Notes under the pieces: model-generated
The model's database searches: none
What the model saw: the letters and a program-made list of their open reading frames with translations, nothing else
Told to the model about the DNA's origin: nothing
Position numbers and translations under genes: made by a program
Shown here: positions 1-8,654 of the stretch, piece after piece
Layout: the number at the start of each line of letters is the position of its first letter
Numbering within the stretch: the stretch's first letter is position 1
Assembly: GCA_030446765.1 (NCBI GenBank)
Contig: JAUJMR010000023.1
Span: forward strand, 1 to 36,476
Reading direction: 5' to 3'
DNA from: Chloroflexia bacterium
Lineage (GTDB): Bacteria; Chloroflexota; Chloroflexia; Thermobaculales; Thermobaculaceae
DNA: 36,476 nucleotides

Positions 1-342
1 TCGCCAGCATCACTCCTGGTGTGATATATCGGCCGCCACACCAGGTCCTCGTGCGCATGGTTCTGCTGTTGATGTCTCTTATTCCGGCGCACACGGGGCA
101 AGTGTTTCGCGCATCCGGGGCTCCACGCCCACCAGGGTAATCAGAGCGAAGCCGCCATCTGTCGTCAGTCTGTAAGCGTAGAAGGTGACTTGACACGCTA
201 GCTCTGCCAATGTGTCGGTCCCGGTCGACCCATTGGAACAAGTACTCATAGGAGGGCGTCCTGCTGTAGCTGGGTCTTTGCACGACGGGCCTTAACGGGT
301 ACGGCTCCCTTACCTGACAGCACGCCCGATGAATGCTCCGAG
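1..342. other. no recognisable gene; left edge
   Basis: This stretch lies 3' of the leftward dinG gene and runs to the window edge. I see no convincing coding region. The best candidate is a minus-strand frame of 56 codons (ATG at 249, stop at 79-81) with no Shine-Dalgarno sequence and no recognisable similarity. I see no clear terminator hairpin with a T-run behind dinG. It may hold the remains of a gene or only intergenic sequence. Confidence 0.3.
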
Positions 343-3243
343 CTATGCCATGCGCTGTCCAATGGAAAGATGGTCGTCGGTTACTTCCCGCAGCTGCGAC
401 CCTCCATCCAGCCACCGCTCGACTTCACGCGGTAGCAGCCGGGACGGACCCTTACGGAAAGTCGCGCCGGGCAGTGAGCGCAGGAAAGTGGGGCCGTAGT
501 TCTTCGTGATCAGGCGCCGATCCAGCGCGACGACAACGCCTCGGTCACTCTTACTGCGAATCAGCCGGCCGAAGCCCTGCTTCAGACGCAGAATGGCCTG
601 CGGGATCGCGTACTGCTGGAACGAATCCTCGAAGCTCTCGCTCCGCGCGACGAACACGGGATCGGTCGGGACCTCGAACGGGATCTTCGCGATGATCAGC
701 AGGCTCAGCGCCTCACCGACCACGTCCACCCCTTCCCAGAACGAGCGGGTGCCGAGGAGCACCGTACGCGGGTTCGACCGGAACTGCTGCAGCAGCCGGT
801 GCCGCGGTCCGTCGCCGTGGGCAAGCACCAGGATGTCGTGCTCCGCGAGCGGCCGCTGAATGCCCTTGAGCGTCGCCTGCACGGCACTGTGTGAGGTGAA
901 GAGCACCAGTGTCCTGCCCTTCGCGGCGAGGACCAGATCCACAATCACCGCTTCGATCGCCCTCTGGTAGCCGGGCGAGTTCGGCTCCGGTACGTCGCTG
1001 GCCACGAGCAGGAGCGCAGCTGCCCGATAGTCGAAGGGGGAGCCGACCAGCAGCTCTCTAGGCCCTGGCAGACCCAGGCGCTCTTTGACGTACGCGAAGC
1101 TGCGGTCGGTGGACAGGGTGGCGGACGTGAGCACCACGGCCTTCTTCTGACGATACAACCCCTCATGCAGCAACGGGCCAACGTGCAGAGGTGCCTGGTG
1201 CAGCGAGACGCCACCCGTCCGTGCGGAGATGTTCAGCCAGTACACGTCCTGGTGGCGCGGGCGGGCGATGATGGCGTCCATCGCACTCGTAAGCTCGGCG
1301 TTGCTGGACTGCAGGGACTGCAGTTCCGCCAAGAGTTCGTCATACTCCAGAACGTTCATCCCCTCAAGCTCCTCGAAGACCACGTTCGCCTCATCAAGCG
1401 CGGCTTGCAGGTCGGTGAGGTTGAACTTCACGTTGTCCCAGGTCGTCTTCACAAAGTCCCAGGCTTGCTGATCGCGGATGGCATTCGTGAGCCGGAGCTT
1501 CTGGTCGTATGTGGCGCTACCTTGCATGCCCATCAGGATCGGTCCCAGCGCAAGAAAGAAATCATCCACGCGGGACCGCACGCGCGCCGTGCTCTCCGCG
1601 AGCCGCTGGGAAAGCGAGACCACCTGATCGTGGACCTGGTTCGAGGCGCGGCTCCCGCGCAGGTGCACCGGCAGGGTGCTCGCCAGCCCCTCCGGCCGCT
1701 CGGTCGAGGCGCCCCTGCTCACGCGGTCGAGGTGATCGCCGAGCGCGCGAGCGTCAACGGAGAAGCCTAGCTGGTCGGTCGCGGTACTCTCCAGCTTGTG
1801 CGCCTCATCGATCACGAGATAGCCATACTCTGGCAGAACCGTATTGCCCGCCGCGATATCGGAGAGCATTAGCGCATGGTTGACGACGATGAGATGCGAG
1901 CCCTCCGCCTCCTGACGAGCCCGATACAGGAAACACTGCTTGCCGCCGCCAAACTGGCACCGCCTGCCCGTACACGTTTCCTGTGTCGCGCACACCTTGA
2001 GCCAGTGGACGCGTTCCTCGGCGGTCAGCGGCAGTTCCGCGACATCGCCGGTGAGCGTGTTGGGCAACCAGAGCAGTACCTTGATGAGGAAGCGCGTCTC
2101 ATCCAGCGTGAACTGGCCGCTGCGCCGGTACTGCTCCCAGCGCTTCAGGCACAGATAGTTGCCACGCCCCTTGACCAAGGTTGCCTTGAGCTCTCGTCCC
2201 CGCGCCCCCAGCGCGCTGCGTATGTCTGGGATGTCCTTGCTGTGCAACTGGTCCTGGAGGTTGATGGTATCGGTGGAGATTACCACCCGCTCGCCGTTCT
2301 GCAGCGCCCAAGTGGCAGCGGGCAACAAGTAAGCCAAGGACTTACCCGTCCCTGTCCCCGCCTCCACGATCAGGGTGCCGTCCTCATTGAACACTTCGGC
2401 GACGGCCTGCATCATCTCGACTTGCTGCGGTCGTTCTTCGTACCCATCAAACGTCCGCGCCAGACCACCCCGTAGGCTGAATGCTTCCCCGAGATCTGCA
2501 ATGTCGAGCGGCTCCGGTTCGGCGACGGGCTCGAGCGGCTGCACCCGAGCGGGTGGCGCAAGCAAGGAGCGCGTCAGTTCCGCCTCGCTAACTCCTTTCG
2601 CGAGCAGTTGCGCCTTGATACTCCCCGGCGCCGCAACCTGCGGTGCGGTGAGCGGAGATCTGTCATGGACCGTGGCGAACAGTGGGTGCAGCGACCAGTC
2701 CGTTCCGGTCGTCAGGTCCACGACCTCGCCTATAAGCTCCGCAGGGAGCTCACGGAGCTTCTTCAGGAGCGCGAGGAACACCCCGCGCGAGACCTCCGCG
2801 TCCGCAATCGCATCGTGCGCCCGCTGCGGGGGCACGCCCAGCGCCGCCGCAACGCCCTCGAGGTTGTACGCCGCGAGGGAGGGGATCAACAGCGTCGCGA
2901 GCTCCCACGTGTCGTACTCCGGACTCGCGACGGGTAACCCTTTCTTGCGCAGAAAGCGGATGTCGTGGCCGACGCTATGTCCAACGAGCGGGTGATGACC
3001 GATGAACTCGCCGAGCTTCTGTCGCACCTCTTCGAACCGGGGTGCACTTTTTAGATCCCGGCCGCGGATTCCCGTAAGCCGGCTGATGCGATACGGCACG
3101 GGCACGCTGGGACGTACAAGTGCGTGCCAGCGATCGAGGACACGCCGCTCATTGAACTTCACGGCGCCTATCTGGATGATGTCATCACGGTCATAATCCT
3201 GCCCGGTCATCTCCAGATCAAGCGCGACGAAAGTGCTCTCCAA
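343..3243 (-). CDS. dinG: DinG-type ATP-dependent DNA helicase with N-terminal 3'-5' exonuclease domain
   Basis: A 966-residue exonuclease-helicase. The N-terminal ~180 residues are a DnaQ/epsilon-like DEDD exonuclease, with motif I DLEMTG (Asp9, Glu11). The rest is an XPD/DinG-like SF2 helicase: Walker A EAGTGTGKS near residue 300, a DEAH box, and C-terminal motifs including GTRSFWEGVDV and QGFGRLIRS. Four cysteines between Walker A and the DEAH box (C-x5-C-x4-C-x7-C) fit the 4Fe-4S site of XPD/DinG helicases; Bacillus DinG proteins with the same exonuclease fusion often lack it. The start is TTG at 3243, chosen because AGGAG lies about 8 nt upstream and the exonuclease motif begins at once. 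The gene diverges from lexA with an SOS box between them, so DNA-damage induction is likely. Expected role: unwinding of damaged or structured DNA. Confidence 0.93.
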   Translation of the reverse strand: MESTFVALDLEMTGQDYDRDDIIQIGAVKFNERRVLDRWHALVRPSVPVPYRISRLTGIRGRDLKSAPRFEEVRQKLGEFIGHHPLVGHSVGHDIRFLRKKGLPVASPEYDTWELATLLIPSLAAYNLEGVAAALGVPPQRAHDAIADAEVSRGVFLALLKKLRELPAELIGEVVDLTTGTDWSLHPLFATVHDRSPLTAPQVAAPGSIKAQLLAKGVSEAELTRSLLAPPARVQPLEPVAEPEPLDIADLGEAFSLRGGLARTFDGYEERPQQVEMMQAVAEVFNEDGTLIVEAGTGTGKSLAYLLPAATWALQNGERVVISTDTINLQDQLHSKDIPDIRSALGARGRELKATLVKGRGNYLCLKRWEQYRRSGQFTLDETRFLIKVLLWLPNTLTGDVAELPLTAEERVHWLKVCATQETCTGRRCQFGGGKQCFLYRARQEAEGSHLIVVNHALMLSDIAAGNTVLPEYGYLVIDEAHKLESTATDQLGFSVDARALGDHLDRVSRGASTERPEGLASTLPVHLRGSRASNQVHDQVVSLSQRLAESTARVRSRVDDFFLALGPILMGMQGSATYDQKLRLTNAIRDQQAWDFVKTTWDNVKFNLTDLQAALDEANVVFEELEGMNVLEYDELLAELQSLQSSNAELTSAMDAIIARPRHQDVYWLNISARTGGVSLHQAPLHVGPLLHEGLYRQKKAVVLTSATLSTDRSFAYVKERLGLPGPRELLVGSPFDYRAAALLLVASDVPEPNSPGYQRAIEAVIVDLVLAAKGRTLVLFTSHSAVQATLKGIQRPLAEHDILVLAHGDGPRHRLLQQFRSNPRTVLLGTRSFWEGVDVVGEALSLLIIAKIPFEVPTDPVFVARSESFEDSFQQYAIPQAILRLKQGFGRLIRSKSDRGVVVALDRRLITKNYGPTFLRSLPGATFRKGPSRLLPREVERWLDGGSQLREVTDDHLSIGQRMA

Positions 3244-3322
3244 CGTGTACTGCTCCTGCCAATTTGCGTATACGTATTCGCCGTCAATGATACCGTAATC
3301 TCCGGCATAGCACCGGAAGGCA

Positions 3323-3352
3323 TTGACACGAACATACGTTCGTATTTATAAT
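3323..3352 (+). promoter_or_regulatory. lexA promoter
   Basis: TTGACA (3323-3328) and TATAAT (3347-3352) are separated by 18 nt, a full-consensus housekeeping promoter. The SOS box fills most of the spacer, so bound LexA would block RNA polymerase directly. The lexA GTG start is 22 nt downstream of the -10. Confidence 0.85.
3329..3342. promoter_or_regulatory. LexA operator (SOS box), Bacillus type
   Basis: The 14-mer CGAACATACGTTCG matches the Gram-positive SOS-box consensus CGAACRNRYGTTYG at every position. It lies in the spacer of the lexA promoter, 86 nt upstream of the divergent dinG start. It should give lexA autorepression and probably co-regulates dinG. Confidence 0.9.
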
Positions 3353-3374
3353 CGGGTAAACGAAATCTATAGCA

Positions 3375-4034
3375 GTGAGGCTCCAATTGAAAACGTCGCT
3401 CAGCACACGTCAACGTGACATGATGCAGTACATCCGCCGGTTCGCACAGGAGAATAACCGGACGCCGACCCTGCGCGAGATCATGGATGGGCTGCACATC
3501 TCCTCGACTTCGGTAGTCGATTACAACCTGAAGCAGCTCGTCGCGAAGGGAGAGCTGCGGCGTAATCCAAAGATCAGCCGCGGTATCGAGCTCACTGATG
3601 CCAGGCCCATCAGAGATGATCGGATATCCATTCCCATCATGGGCACAATCGCCGCCGGTGCGCCGATCGAGGTGCCGGAAAGCATTCCGGATCCACAGAC
3701 GTGGGGCGACACAGTGGAGTTGAACCCGACGATGATGGACCTCCGAAACGAGGGCCTGTTTGCACTACGGGTTAAAGGGTATTCGATGGTGGATGCCCTG
3801 ATCGCGGACGGCGATATCGTGCTTATGCGCCATCAGCAAACAGCCGAGAACGGCGAAACGGTGGCCGTGTGGCTCGATCACGAGAAGACAACAACGCTCA
3901 AGAAGTTCTACCACGAAGGAACACGCGTGCGCCTTCAGCCGGCCAACGTCACCATGCAGCCGATCTACGCCGCACCGGACGAGGTAGCGATCCAGGGCAA
4001 ACTGATGGGAGTAATCCGCCAGGTCGCTCGCTAA
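3375..4034 (+). CDS. lexA: LexA SOS repressor
   Basis: A 219-residue SOS transcriptional repressor with self-cleaving protease activity (S24 family). The N-terminal winged helix-turn-helix spans about residues 6-70 (TPTLREIMDGLHISSTSVVD). The cleavage site is Ala94-Gly95 in IAAGAP, and the catalytic dyad is Ser137 (VKGYSMVDALI) with Lys176 (TTLKKF); all are present, so RecA-stimulated autocleavage should work. The GTG start at 3375 sits just below the promoter and gives a normal family length. Expression is expected to be autoregulated through the SOS box at 3329-3342. A short gap of about 150 nt separates it from the next gene, which has its own promoter. Confidence 0.97.
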   Translation: MRLQLKTSLSTRQRDMMQYIRRFAQENNRTPTLREIMDGLHISSTSVVDYNLKQLVAKGELRRNPKISRGIELTDARPIRDDRISIPIMGTIAAGAPIEVPESIPDPQTWGDTVELNPTMMDLRNEGLFALRVKGYSMVDALIADGDIVLMRHQQTAENGETVAVWLDHEKTTTLKKFYHEGTRVRLQPANVTMQPIYAAPDEVAIQGKLMGVIRQVAR

Positions 4035-4098
4035 TCGCGCCGTTCAATCTAGCTTTTCCACCTCAAGAGCTTGCGGGCCGGTCGTAATGACCCGCCCT

Positions 4099-4131
4099 TT
4101 CCGTGCCGCGCCGACGATTGCAGGCACGGAA
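4099..4131. repeat. 9-bp perfect inverted repeat downstream of lexA
   Basis: TTCCGTGCC (4099-4107) and GGCACGGAA (4123-4131) are perfect complements separated by 15 nt. No T-run follows, so it is a poor intrinsic terminator. The right arm overlaps the -35 of the next promoter, so it could be an operator. Function not determined. Confidence 0.5.
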
Positions 4132-4147
4132 TGAAGCGCAGTATAAT
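4118..4147 (+). promoter_or_regulatory. predicted promoter for the DUF4126/phosphodiesterase operon
   Basis: TTGCAG (4118-4123), an 18-nt spacer, then a perfect TATAAT (4142-4147). It lies 42 nt upstream of the DUF4126 ATG. The -35 matches only in part. Confidence 0.55.
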
Positions 4148-4188
4148 CCACTGTCCGGACAACGCTCGTTTGTCTGACGGAGGAAGAG

Positions 4189-4776
4189 ATGGACCCGTTC
4201 ACACAGATTCTCACCAGCCTAGGAGTGGCCGCGCCTGCTGGCTTCAACGCCTACCTGGCCCTGCTGTTGGTTGGCTTGGGCGGACGCATCGGCTGGATCG
4301 AGCTAGCGTCGCCTTACGACGCCCTCCAGGGTACCGCCGCGCTCGCACTACTGGCGGTCCTGCTCACTGTTGAGGTCATTGCGGACAAGGTTCCCTCGCT
4401 TGACAGTCTGAACGACGTCGTGGGCACTGTCGTGCGCCCCATCGCCGGCGCCGTGCTGTTCGCCGGTGGCAACCAGGTGATTACGGAGCCGATGCCATGG
4501 CTGTCGCTCCTGCTCGGCGCAGGCGCAGCGGGCGGGTTGCACGCCTTCAAGGCGGGCACGCGTCCGGTGTGGACGCTGAGCACCGGTGGACTCGCAAACC
4601 CCGTGGTGAGCGTGTTCGAAGACCTGGTGGCTGGTGCGACGGTAATACTTGCTATGCTCGTGCCGGTGCTCGCGGTCGTGGTACTTCTCATCGCGCTGGG
4701 CCTCGCAGTCATGCTGCTGATCCGGCTCAGGCGGAGCATACGCCGTTCGGGTGGACGGGTGAAGGTGTTCCGATGA
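4189..4776 (+). CDS. DUF4126 family integral membrane protein
   Basis: A 195-residue, strongly hydrophobic protein with about four to five membrane segments. It begins with the DUF4126-like region MDPFTQILTSLGVAAPAGFN and includes a central motif LTVEVIADKVPSLDSLND. It ends in a long hydrophobic helix (about residues 150-178) and a basic tail rich in Arg. The biochemical role of DUF4126 proteins is unknown. A GGAGGA ribosome site precedes the ATG at 4189. The stop overlaps the next gene's start as ATGA (4773-4776), so the two are translationally coupled and probably act together at the membrane. Confidence 0.8.
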   Translation: MDPFTQILTSLGVAAPAGFNAYLALLLVGLGGRIGWIELASPYDALQGTAALALLAVLLTVEVIADKVPSLDSLNDVVGTVVRPIAGAVLFAGGNQVITEPMPWLSLLLGAGAAGGLHAFKAGTRPVWTLSTGGLANPVVSVFEDLVAGATVILAMLVPVLAVVVLLIALGLAVMLLIRLRRSIRRSGGRVKVFR

Positions 4777-6536
4777 GCCTGTTCCGGTATGGGCTCGATC
4801 TCCTCCACCAGCGCATGCATGAAACATTCATGCTGATCACCGACAAGTTCTATCGCACGAAGTACGGAGCTGTCAGCCAGCAACTCGGGCTCGAGCAAAA
4901 TGAGCCCCCCCGTGATCGCGGCTTCGTCGTCGTACAGATCGACTCGCTCGCGTACGAGCACCTGCTCTCGGCAATCGACCAGGGATACGCGCCGTACCTG
5001 CAGCGCATGATGGAACGTGGGCACAAGCTGCGTATGTACACTTGCGGTCTACCGAGCAGTACCGCGGCGTGCCAGAGCGCGATCATGTACGGCAACTCGT
5101 ATAACGTGCCTGCGTTCCGCTGGTACGACAAGCGGGCCGGCCGTACGGTGAGCTACAAGCTGCCCGGCAACAACACCGCGCTGGAACGCGAGGTGGGAGA
5201 GGGCCGCCGCGGCATCCTCGACGGTGGGAGCTCATACTCCAACCTGATTAGTGGTGGTGCGAGCCGCAGTCTCTTCACGATGAGCACGTTCGGTCAAGGT
5301 TCATTGCTCGACGGGATAAAGGGTTTGGGCTTTTTCATCCTCTTCGCTCTGAGTCCCGTGCGCAGTGTTCGTGTCATCGTGCTGTCCCTGTCTGAAGCAC
5401 TCTATGCCTTCGCGGAACGCACGGCCTCCTACTGGCAGGCGGAGCGGCGTGTTCGTTTCGAGGGCGTCTTCCCACTGGTGCGGGTTCTCGCGCACGTCTT
5501 CGTCAAGGAGATGCAGACCTTCGCGGTGATGGTGGACATGTATCGCGGCATCCCGAACATCTACACGACGTACAATACGTACGACAATATGGCACATCAC
5601 TACGGCCCGACAACACGCCCTGCGCTGCGGGCGGTGCAGACGGTTGACCGGCAGATCCGCCAGATCGACCGGATGCGCCGCCACTCTGCCACAACATACG
5701 ACCTCTACATTCTTTCGGATCACGGCCAGACCCCGGCGGTGCCGTTTCGGCAGTTGCACGGTGAATCCTTCGGGCGATACGTCGCACGACTGGTGGATGA
5801 CCTTACCCTAGCCGAACACGTCGAAGCCGAGGTCGAGGCCCGAAGCCATGTCGCGTTCCTCGCCGATGAACTGCGCACCGCACAACAGGGGCTACCCTCG
5901 AAGCCGGCGCGCGCGGTGGGACGGCTGCGCCGCTATGTCGAAGAGGCGGACCGGCCAGTGCACGCGCCAGAAATCACCGCGTCCGGCGCTACGGATGTGG
6001 TCGTCACCGGCTGCAGCGCCACGGCAGGCATCTACTTCAATCAGACAAAAGATCCGATGGATCTAACGGCCATCGAGCTGTCCTATCCCGGCCTGATCGA
6101 CCAGATCGTCGAGCATCCCAGCGTCGGCCTGGTGATCGGGCGTGAAGGCCACCGCATCTGCGTCCTCGGCAAGGACGGACGCCTGATTTGGGACGGCTCC
6201 GCGCGCGTCGTGGATGCCAATCCACTTGATTCACTCGACAGCGCGCCCTGGACGCTCCCAGAGATTTTGCGGCTTGCCTCCTACCCACGCAGTGCGGATC
6301 TGATCGTCTTCGGGAGCGTCGTGAACGGTATGGGGGTGGCATTCGAGGAACAGATGGGTGTGCACGGAGCGTTTGGTGGGGCGCAGGCATACCCCTTCAT
6401 TCTCTACCCAGGCTCCGCCGAAGAACGCATTCAGCGACTACGTACCGCCCACGATCTCTATAGCATCTTCAGCAGCTACCTGCCGCAAACGACTATTTCC
6501 TTCCATAGCCGCGAGCCAGCCGCGATACAAGGTTGA
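4773..6536 (+). CDS. alkaline phosphatase superfamily protein (type I phosphodiesterase/nucleotide pyrophosphatase-like)
   Basis: A 587-residue metal-dependent phospho- or sulfo-hydrolase of the alkaline phosphatase fold. Visible metal-site and catalytic elements are Asp57 in VVVQIDSLAY, the nucleophile region LPSSTAACQS (probably Thr97), the Asp/His pair in TYDNMAHHYGP, SDHGQ, and a C-terminal His in MGVHGAFGG. A hydrophobic stretch around residues 175-205 (GLGFFILFALSPV onward) could anchor it in the membrane. The ATG at 4773 is chosen because it overlaps the DUF4126 stop (ATGA) and matches the start of the conserved fold. The substrate cannot be read from sequence. The last codons lie inside a terminator-like hairpin. 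Confidence 0.82.
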   Translation: MSLFRYGLDLLHQRMHETFMLITDKFYRTKYGAVSQQLGLEQNEPPRDRGFVVVQIDSLAYEHLLSAIDQGYAPYLQRMMERGHKLRMYTCGLPSSTAACQSAIMYGNSYNVPAFRWYDKRAGRTVSYKLPGNNTALEREVGEGRRGILDGGSSYSNLISGGASRSLFTMSTFGQGSLLDGIKGLGFFILFALSPVRSVRVIVLSLSEALYAFAERTASYWQAERRVRFEGVFPLVRVLAHVFVKEMQTFAVMVDMYRGIPNIYTTYNTYDNMAHHYGPTTRPALRAVQTVDRQIRQIDRMRRHSATTYDLYILSDHGQTPAVPFRQLHGESFGRYVARLVDDLTLAEHVEAEVEARSHVAFLADELRTAQQGLPSKPARAVGRLRRYVEEADRPVHAPEITASGATDVVVTGCSATAGIYFNQTKDPMDLTAIELSYPGLIDQIVEHPSVGLVIGREGHRICVLGKDGRLIWDGSARVVDANPLDSLDSAPWTLPEILRLASYPRSADLIVFGSVVNGMGVAFEEQMGVHGAFGGAQAYPFILYPGSAEERIQRLRTAHDLYSIFSSYLPQTTISFHSREPAAIQG

Positions 6537-6560
6537 CAGAAGCCGACTCAACCTTGTATC
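6524..6560 (+). terminator. hairpin terminator closing the DUF4126/phosphodiesterase operon
   Basis: A perfect 13-bp inverted repeat (6524-6536 with 6548-6560, 11-nt loop) followed a few bases later by CTTTT. The stop codon TGA (6534-6536) forms the end of the left arm. The T-tract is short, so termination may be incomplete. Confidence 0.65.
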
Positions 6561-6776
6561 GTATCTTTTGGTGGTCCTGTCACCAACCTGCAGAGAGCAT
6601 AGGCACCCGCCGATCGGCGCCAGAGCAAGCCATCGTTCGCGCAGTGCCGTACACTCCGACGCAGTATCTGAAGGATACGGCCGTCCATCGAAGCGTTGTA
6701 ACCAGGACCCGCGCGCCGCGTCTGGCGATCCGTTCGGCGTTTGGACTGCACGAGAGAACACATAGGCGATACACGA

Positions 6777-7826
6777 ATGGAATACAAGGACTACTACCAG
6801 ATTCTTGGTGTTGATCGGAACACCTCCGAGGGAGATATTCGCTCCGCGTACCGCAAGTTGGCTCGGAAGTTTCATCCGGACGTGAATCCGGGCAACCCGG
6901 ACGCGGAGACACGCTTCAAAGAGCTCAACGAGGCGTACCAGGTGCTCAGTGACGCCGAGAAGCGTAAGAAGTACGACCAGTTCGGCAAAGACTGGGAGCG
7001 CTACCAGCAGACGACGCGGACAACGCGTGGCCGTCAGGAGCCCGATTTCGCGCGCTGGTATACCGGCTCATCCGGTGGCTTTACAACTGAAAACGTCGCG
7101 GATGACGGTGGTGCGTTCTCCGACTTCTTCCGCACGCTGTTCGGCAACGCCGGTGGCCGCCGTACCGCCACGACGTCCGAAGCCCGTGTGCGCATGGAGC
7201 GGGGCATGGACTTGGAGCAGGAAGTAGAGATCACGCTGGAGGAGGCATTCCACGGGACGACACGCGTGCTGCAGATGCAAAACGAGGTGCCTTGCCCCGA
7301 ATGTGGCGGCGTGGGTATCCGGCAGAGTCAGCTCTGCGACACGTGTCGCGGCCGGGGCACGAGCTTGGACGATCGCCGCCTTGAGGTGAAGATCCCAGCT
7401 GGCGTATCTGATGGCAGTCGCGTGCGCATCTCTGCTAAGGGCGGGCCAGGAACCGGTGGCGCCGCGGCCGGCGACCTCTATCTGCGAGTGCGGATCAAGC
7501 CACACCGACAGTTCCGACTTGAGGGCGCGAGCGTTCGCGTCGATATCCCCGTGGACCTCTACACGTGCATCCTCGGCGGTGAGGTTGCGGTGCCGACGCC
7601 GAGCGGACGCACGCTCGCCCTGACTATCCCACCCGGCACGCAGAACCAAAAAGCTTTCCGGCTGCGGGGGCAGGGGATGCCGTCGCTCCAGAGCCCATCG
7701 CGGCGCGGTGATCTGTACGCAACGGTAGTTGTGCAGCTCCCCGTTCAGATCAGCGAGCAGCAGCGTGCGCTCTTCGAGCAGCTGCGGGATCTGGAAAGCC
7801 CAGGCACCACCGCGGGAGCGGCGTAG
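6777..7826 (+). CDS. dnaJ: DnaJ/CbpA-type co-chaperone with a half zinc finger
   Basis: A 349-residue Hsp40 that delivers clients to DnaK and stimulates its ATPase. The J domain is residues 1-70, with His33-Pro34-Asp35. A linker rich in Thr, Gly and Phe follows, then DnaJ C-terminal substrate-binding domains (about 150-340). Around residues 172-198 there are only two CxxC motifs (CPECGG and CDTCRG), against four in classical DnaJ and none in CbpA, so one zinc site could form. The ATG at 6777 is chosen because the J domain starts there; the ribosome site is weak. hspR follows after 1 nt, an arrangement known from dnaK operons. No CIRCE or HAIR element was seen in the 216 nt upstream, and no dnaK or grpE is present in this window. 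Confidence 0.9.
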   Translation: MEYKDYYQILGVDRNTSEGDIRSAYRKLARKFHPDVNPGNPDAETRFKELNEAYQVLSDAEKRKKYDQFGKDWERYQQTTRTTRGRQEPDFARWYTGSSGGFTTENVADDGGAFSDFFRTLFGNAGGRRTATTSEARVRMERGMDLEQEVEITLEEAFHGTTRVLQMQNEVPCPECGGVGIRQSQLCDTCRGRGTSLDDRRLEVKIPAGVSDGSRVRISAKGGPGTGGAAAGDLYLRVRIKPHRQFRLEGASVRVDIPVDLYTCILGGEVAVPTPSGRTLALTIPPGTQNQKAFRLRGQGMPSLQSPSRRGDLYATVVVQLPVQISEQQRALFEQLRDLESPGTTAGAA

Positions 7827-7827
7827 G

Positions 7828-8223
7828 ATGGCGGGCATACCAAACCGTCAGCCAAAGTACATCATCAGCGTTGCCGCTAGCATGGCGAGTTGCCACCCCC
7901 AGACGCTTCGCCACTATGAGCGTCTGGGGTTGGTCACACCCCAGCGTTCCCGCGGCAAGGTCCGACTCTACACCGATGAGGATATCGCACAACTGCAGCG
8001 GATCCAGCGCCTTATGGACGACCTCGGCGTAAACCTGGCTGCGGTAGAGACGATCCTGCACATGCGCGACCAGATACTGGCCTTGCAAGCCGAGGTGCAG
8101 TCGCTCAACGCACAGCTCAATCTCCACCGAGCGACACGCCCCCAGCAAGGCGTACAGCCAGAGTTCGCAGATACTTCGCCACTGCAAGCATCGCCGTACC
8201 ATCATCCCGCACCCGGGGATTAA
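7828..8223 (+). CDS. hspR: HspR-like MerR-family heat-shock regulator
   Basis: A 131-residue MerR-family DNA-binding protein. The N-terminal winged helix-turn-helix (about residues 8-75) includes YIISVAASMASCHPQTLRHY and ERLGLVTPQRS, the form typical of HspR rather than metal-sensing MerR proteins. A coiled coil (about 80-110, ILALQAEVQSLNAQL) should mediate dimerisation. HspR represses dnaK/clpB-type heat-shock genes, with DnaK as co-repressor in Actinobacteria. The ATG at 7828 begins 1 nt after the dnaJ stop, so translation is coupled. The tail after residue 110 is low complexity and not conserved. Confidence 0.87.
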   Translation: MAGIPNRQPKYIISVAASMASCHPQTLRHYERLGLVTPQRSRGKVRLYTDEDIAQLQRIQRLMDDLGVNLAAVETILHMRDQILALQAEVQSLNAQLNLHRATRPQQGVQPEFADTSPLQASPYHHPAPGD

Positions 8224-8654
8224 GCCAGACAGAATCGGCGGAATAGCGAGCGACCACATCGCGGTGCTGGGCTCATCAACGCGCCTGGCTCGCTTTATCC
8301 AGCACTCATTGATCCGCCGCGAGCTCGAGAGGGCGGACCTTCCACATAGTGCGGGCCCCCAATCCCGCCTGCGCACACTCGACCGACAGCGGACACGTAC
8401 CGGAGCGGCTGCTCCCACCCCTGCGCGAGGCCACCCACATACTGGTGAAGTTTCGCTTCATCGGGTGTGGAGCGCCACGTAGCGCGCGGACTCGACACTT
8501 GTTGAGTGAGATGGACTCCGGCTGATCGGTGTGGCATGTGTCATTCCGAGCGTACGAGGAATCCGTATTACGAGCTACGGATCCCTCACTGCGTTCGGGA
8601 TGACATGCATCATCATTCAGCGGGAGTCCTTATAACACCCTGCAGGGTGCCGCC
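8224..8654. other. intergenic region between convergent hspR and rel
   Basis: No gene recognised in 431 nt between the convergent hspR and rel genes. The only structured element I see is the imperfect palindromic repeat at 8540-8604, described separately. Short open frames here lack ribosome sites and similarity. Confidence 0.5.
8540..8604. repeat. interspersed imperfect palindrome, copy 1
   Basis: About 65 bp. The left arm starts GTCATTCCGAGCG and ends GAGGAATCC; the right arm runs GGATCCCTCACTG to CGGGATGAC. The arms are imperfect complements, so the element can fold into a long hairpin. Related copies lie at 16099-16165 (same orientation) and 25617-25681 (inverted). It behaves like a small REP- or MITE-like repeat. 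Extra complementarity (CATGT/ACATG) extends a few bases outward. Confidence 0.75.

Noticed and set aside
79..249. A 56-codon minus-strand open frame at the left edge
   Set aside because: No ribosome site, no recognised similarity, and an open frame of this length is common by chance in GC-rich DNA.
1165..2995. Long plus-strand open frames opposite dinG, and similar antisense frames opposite rel, yidC, the foldase and the fucosidase genes
   Set aside because: They mirror the codon pattern of strongly supported genes on the other strand and show no ribosome sites or recognisable domains.
4099..4131. Intrinsic terminator after lexA
   Set aside because: The stem is perfect but no T-run follows on the plus strand and the right arm overlaps the next promoter, so it is listed only as an inverted repeat.
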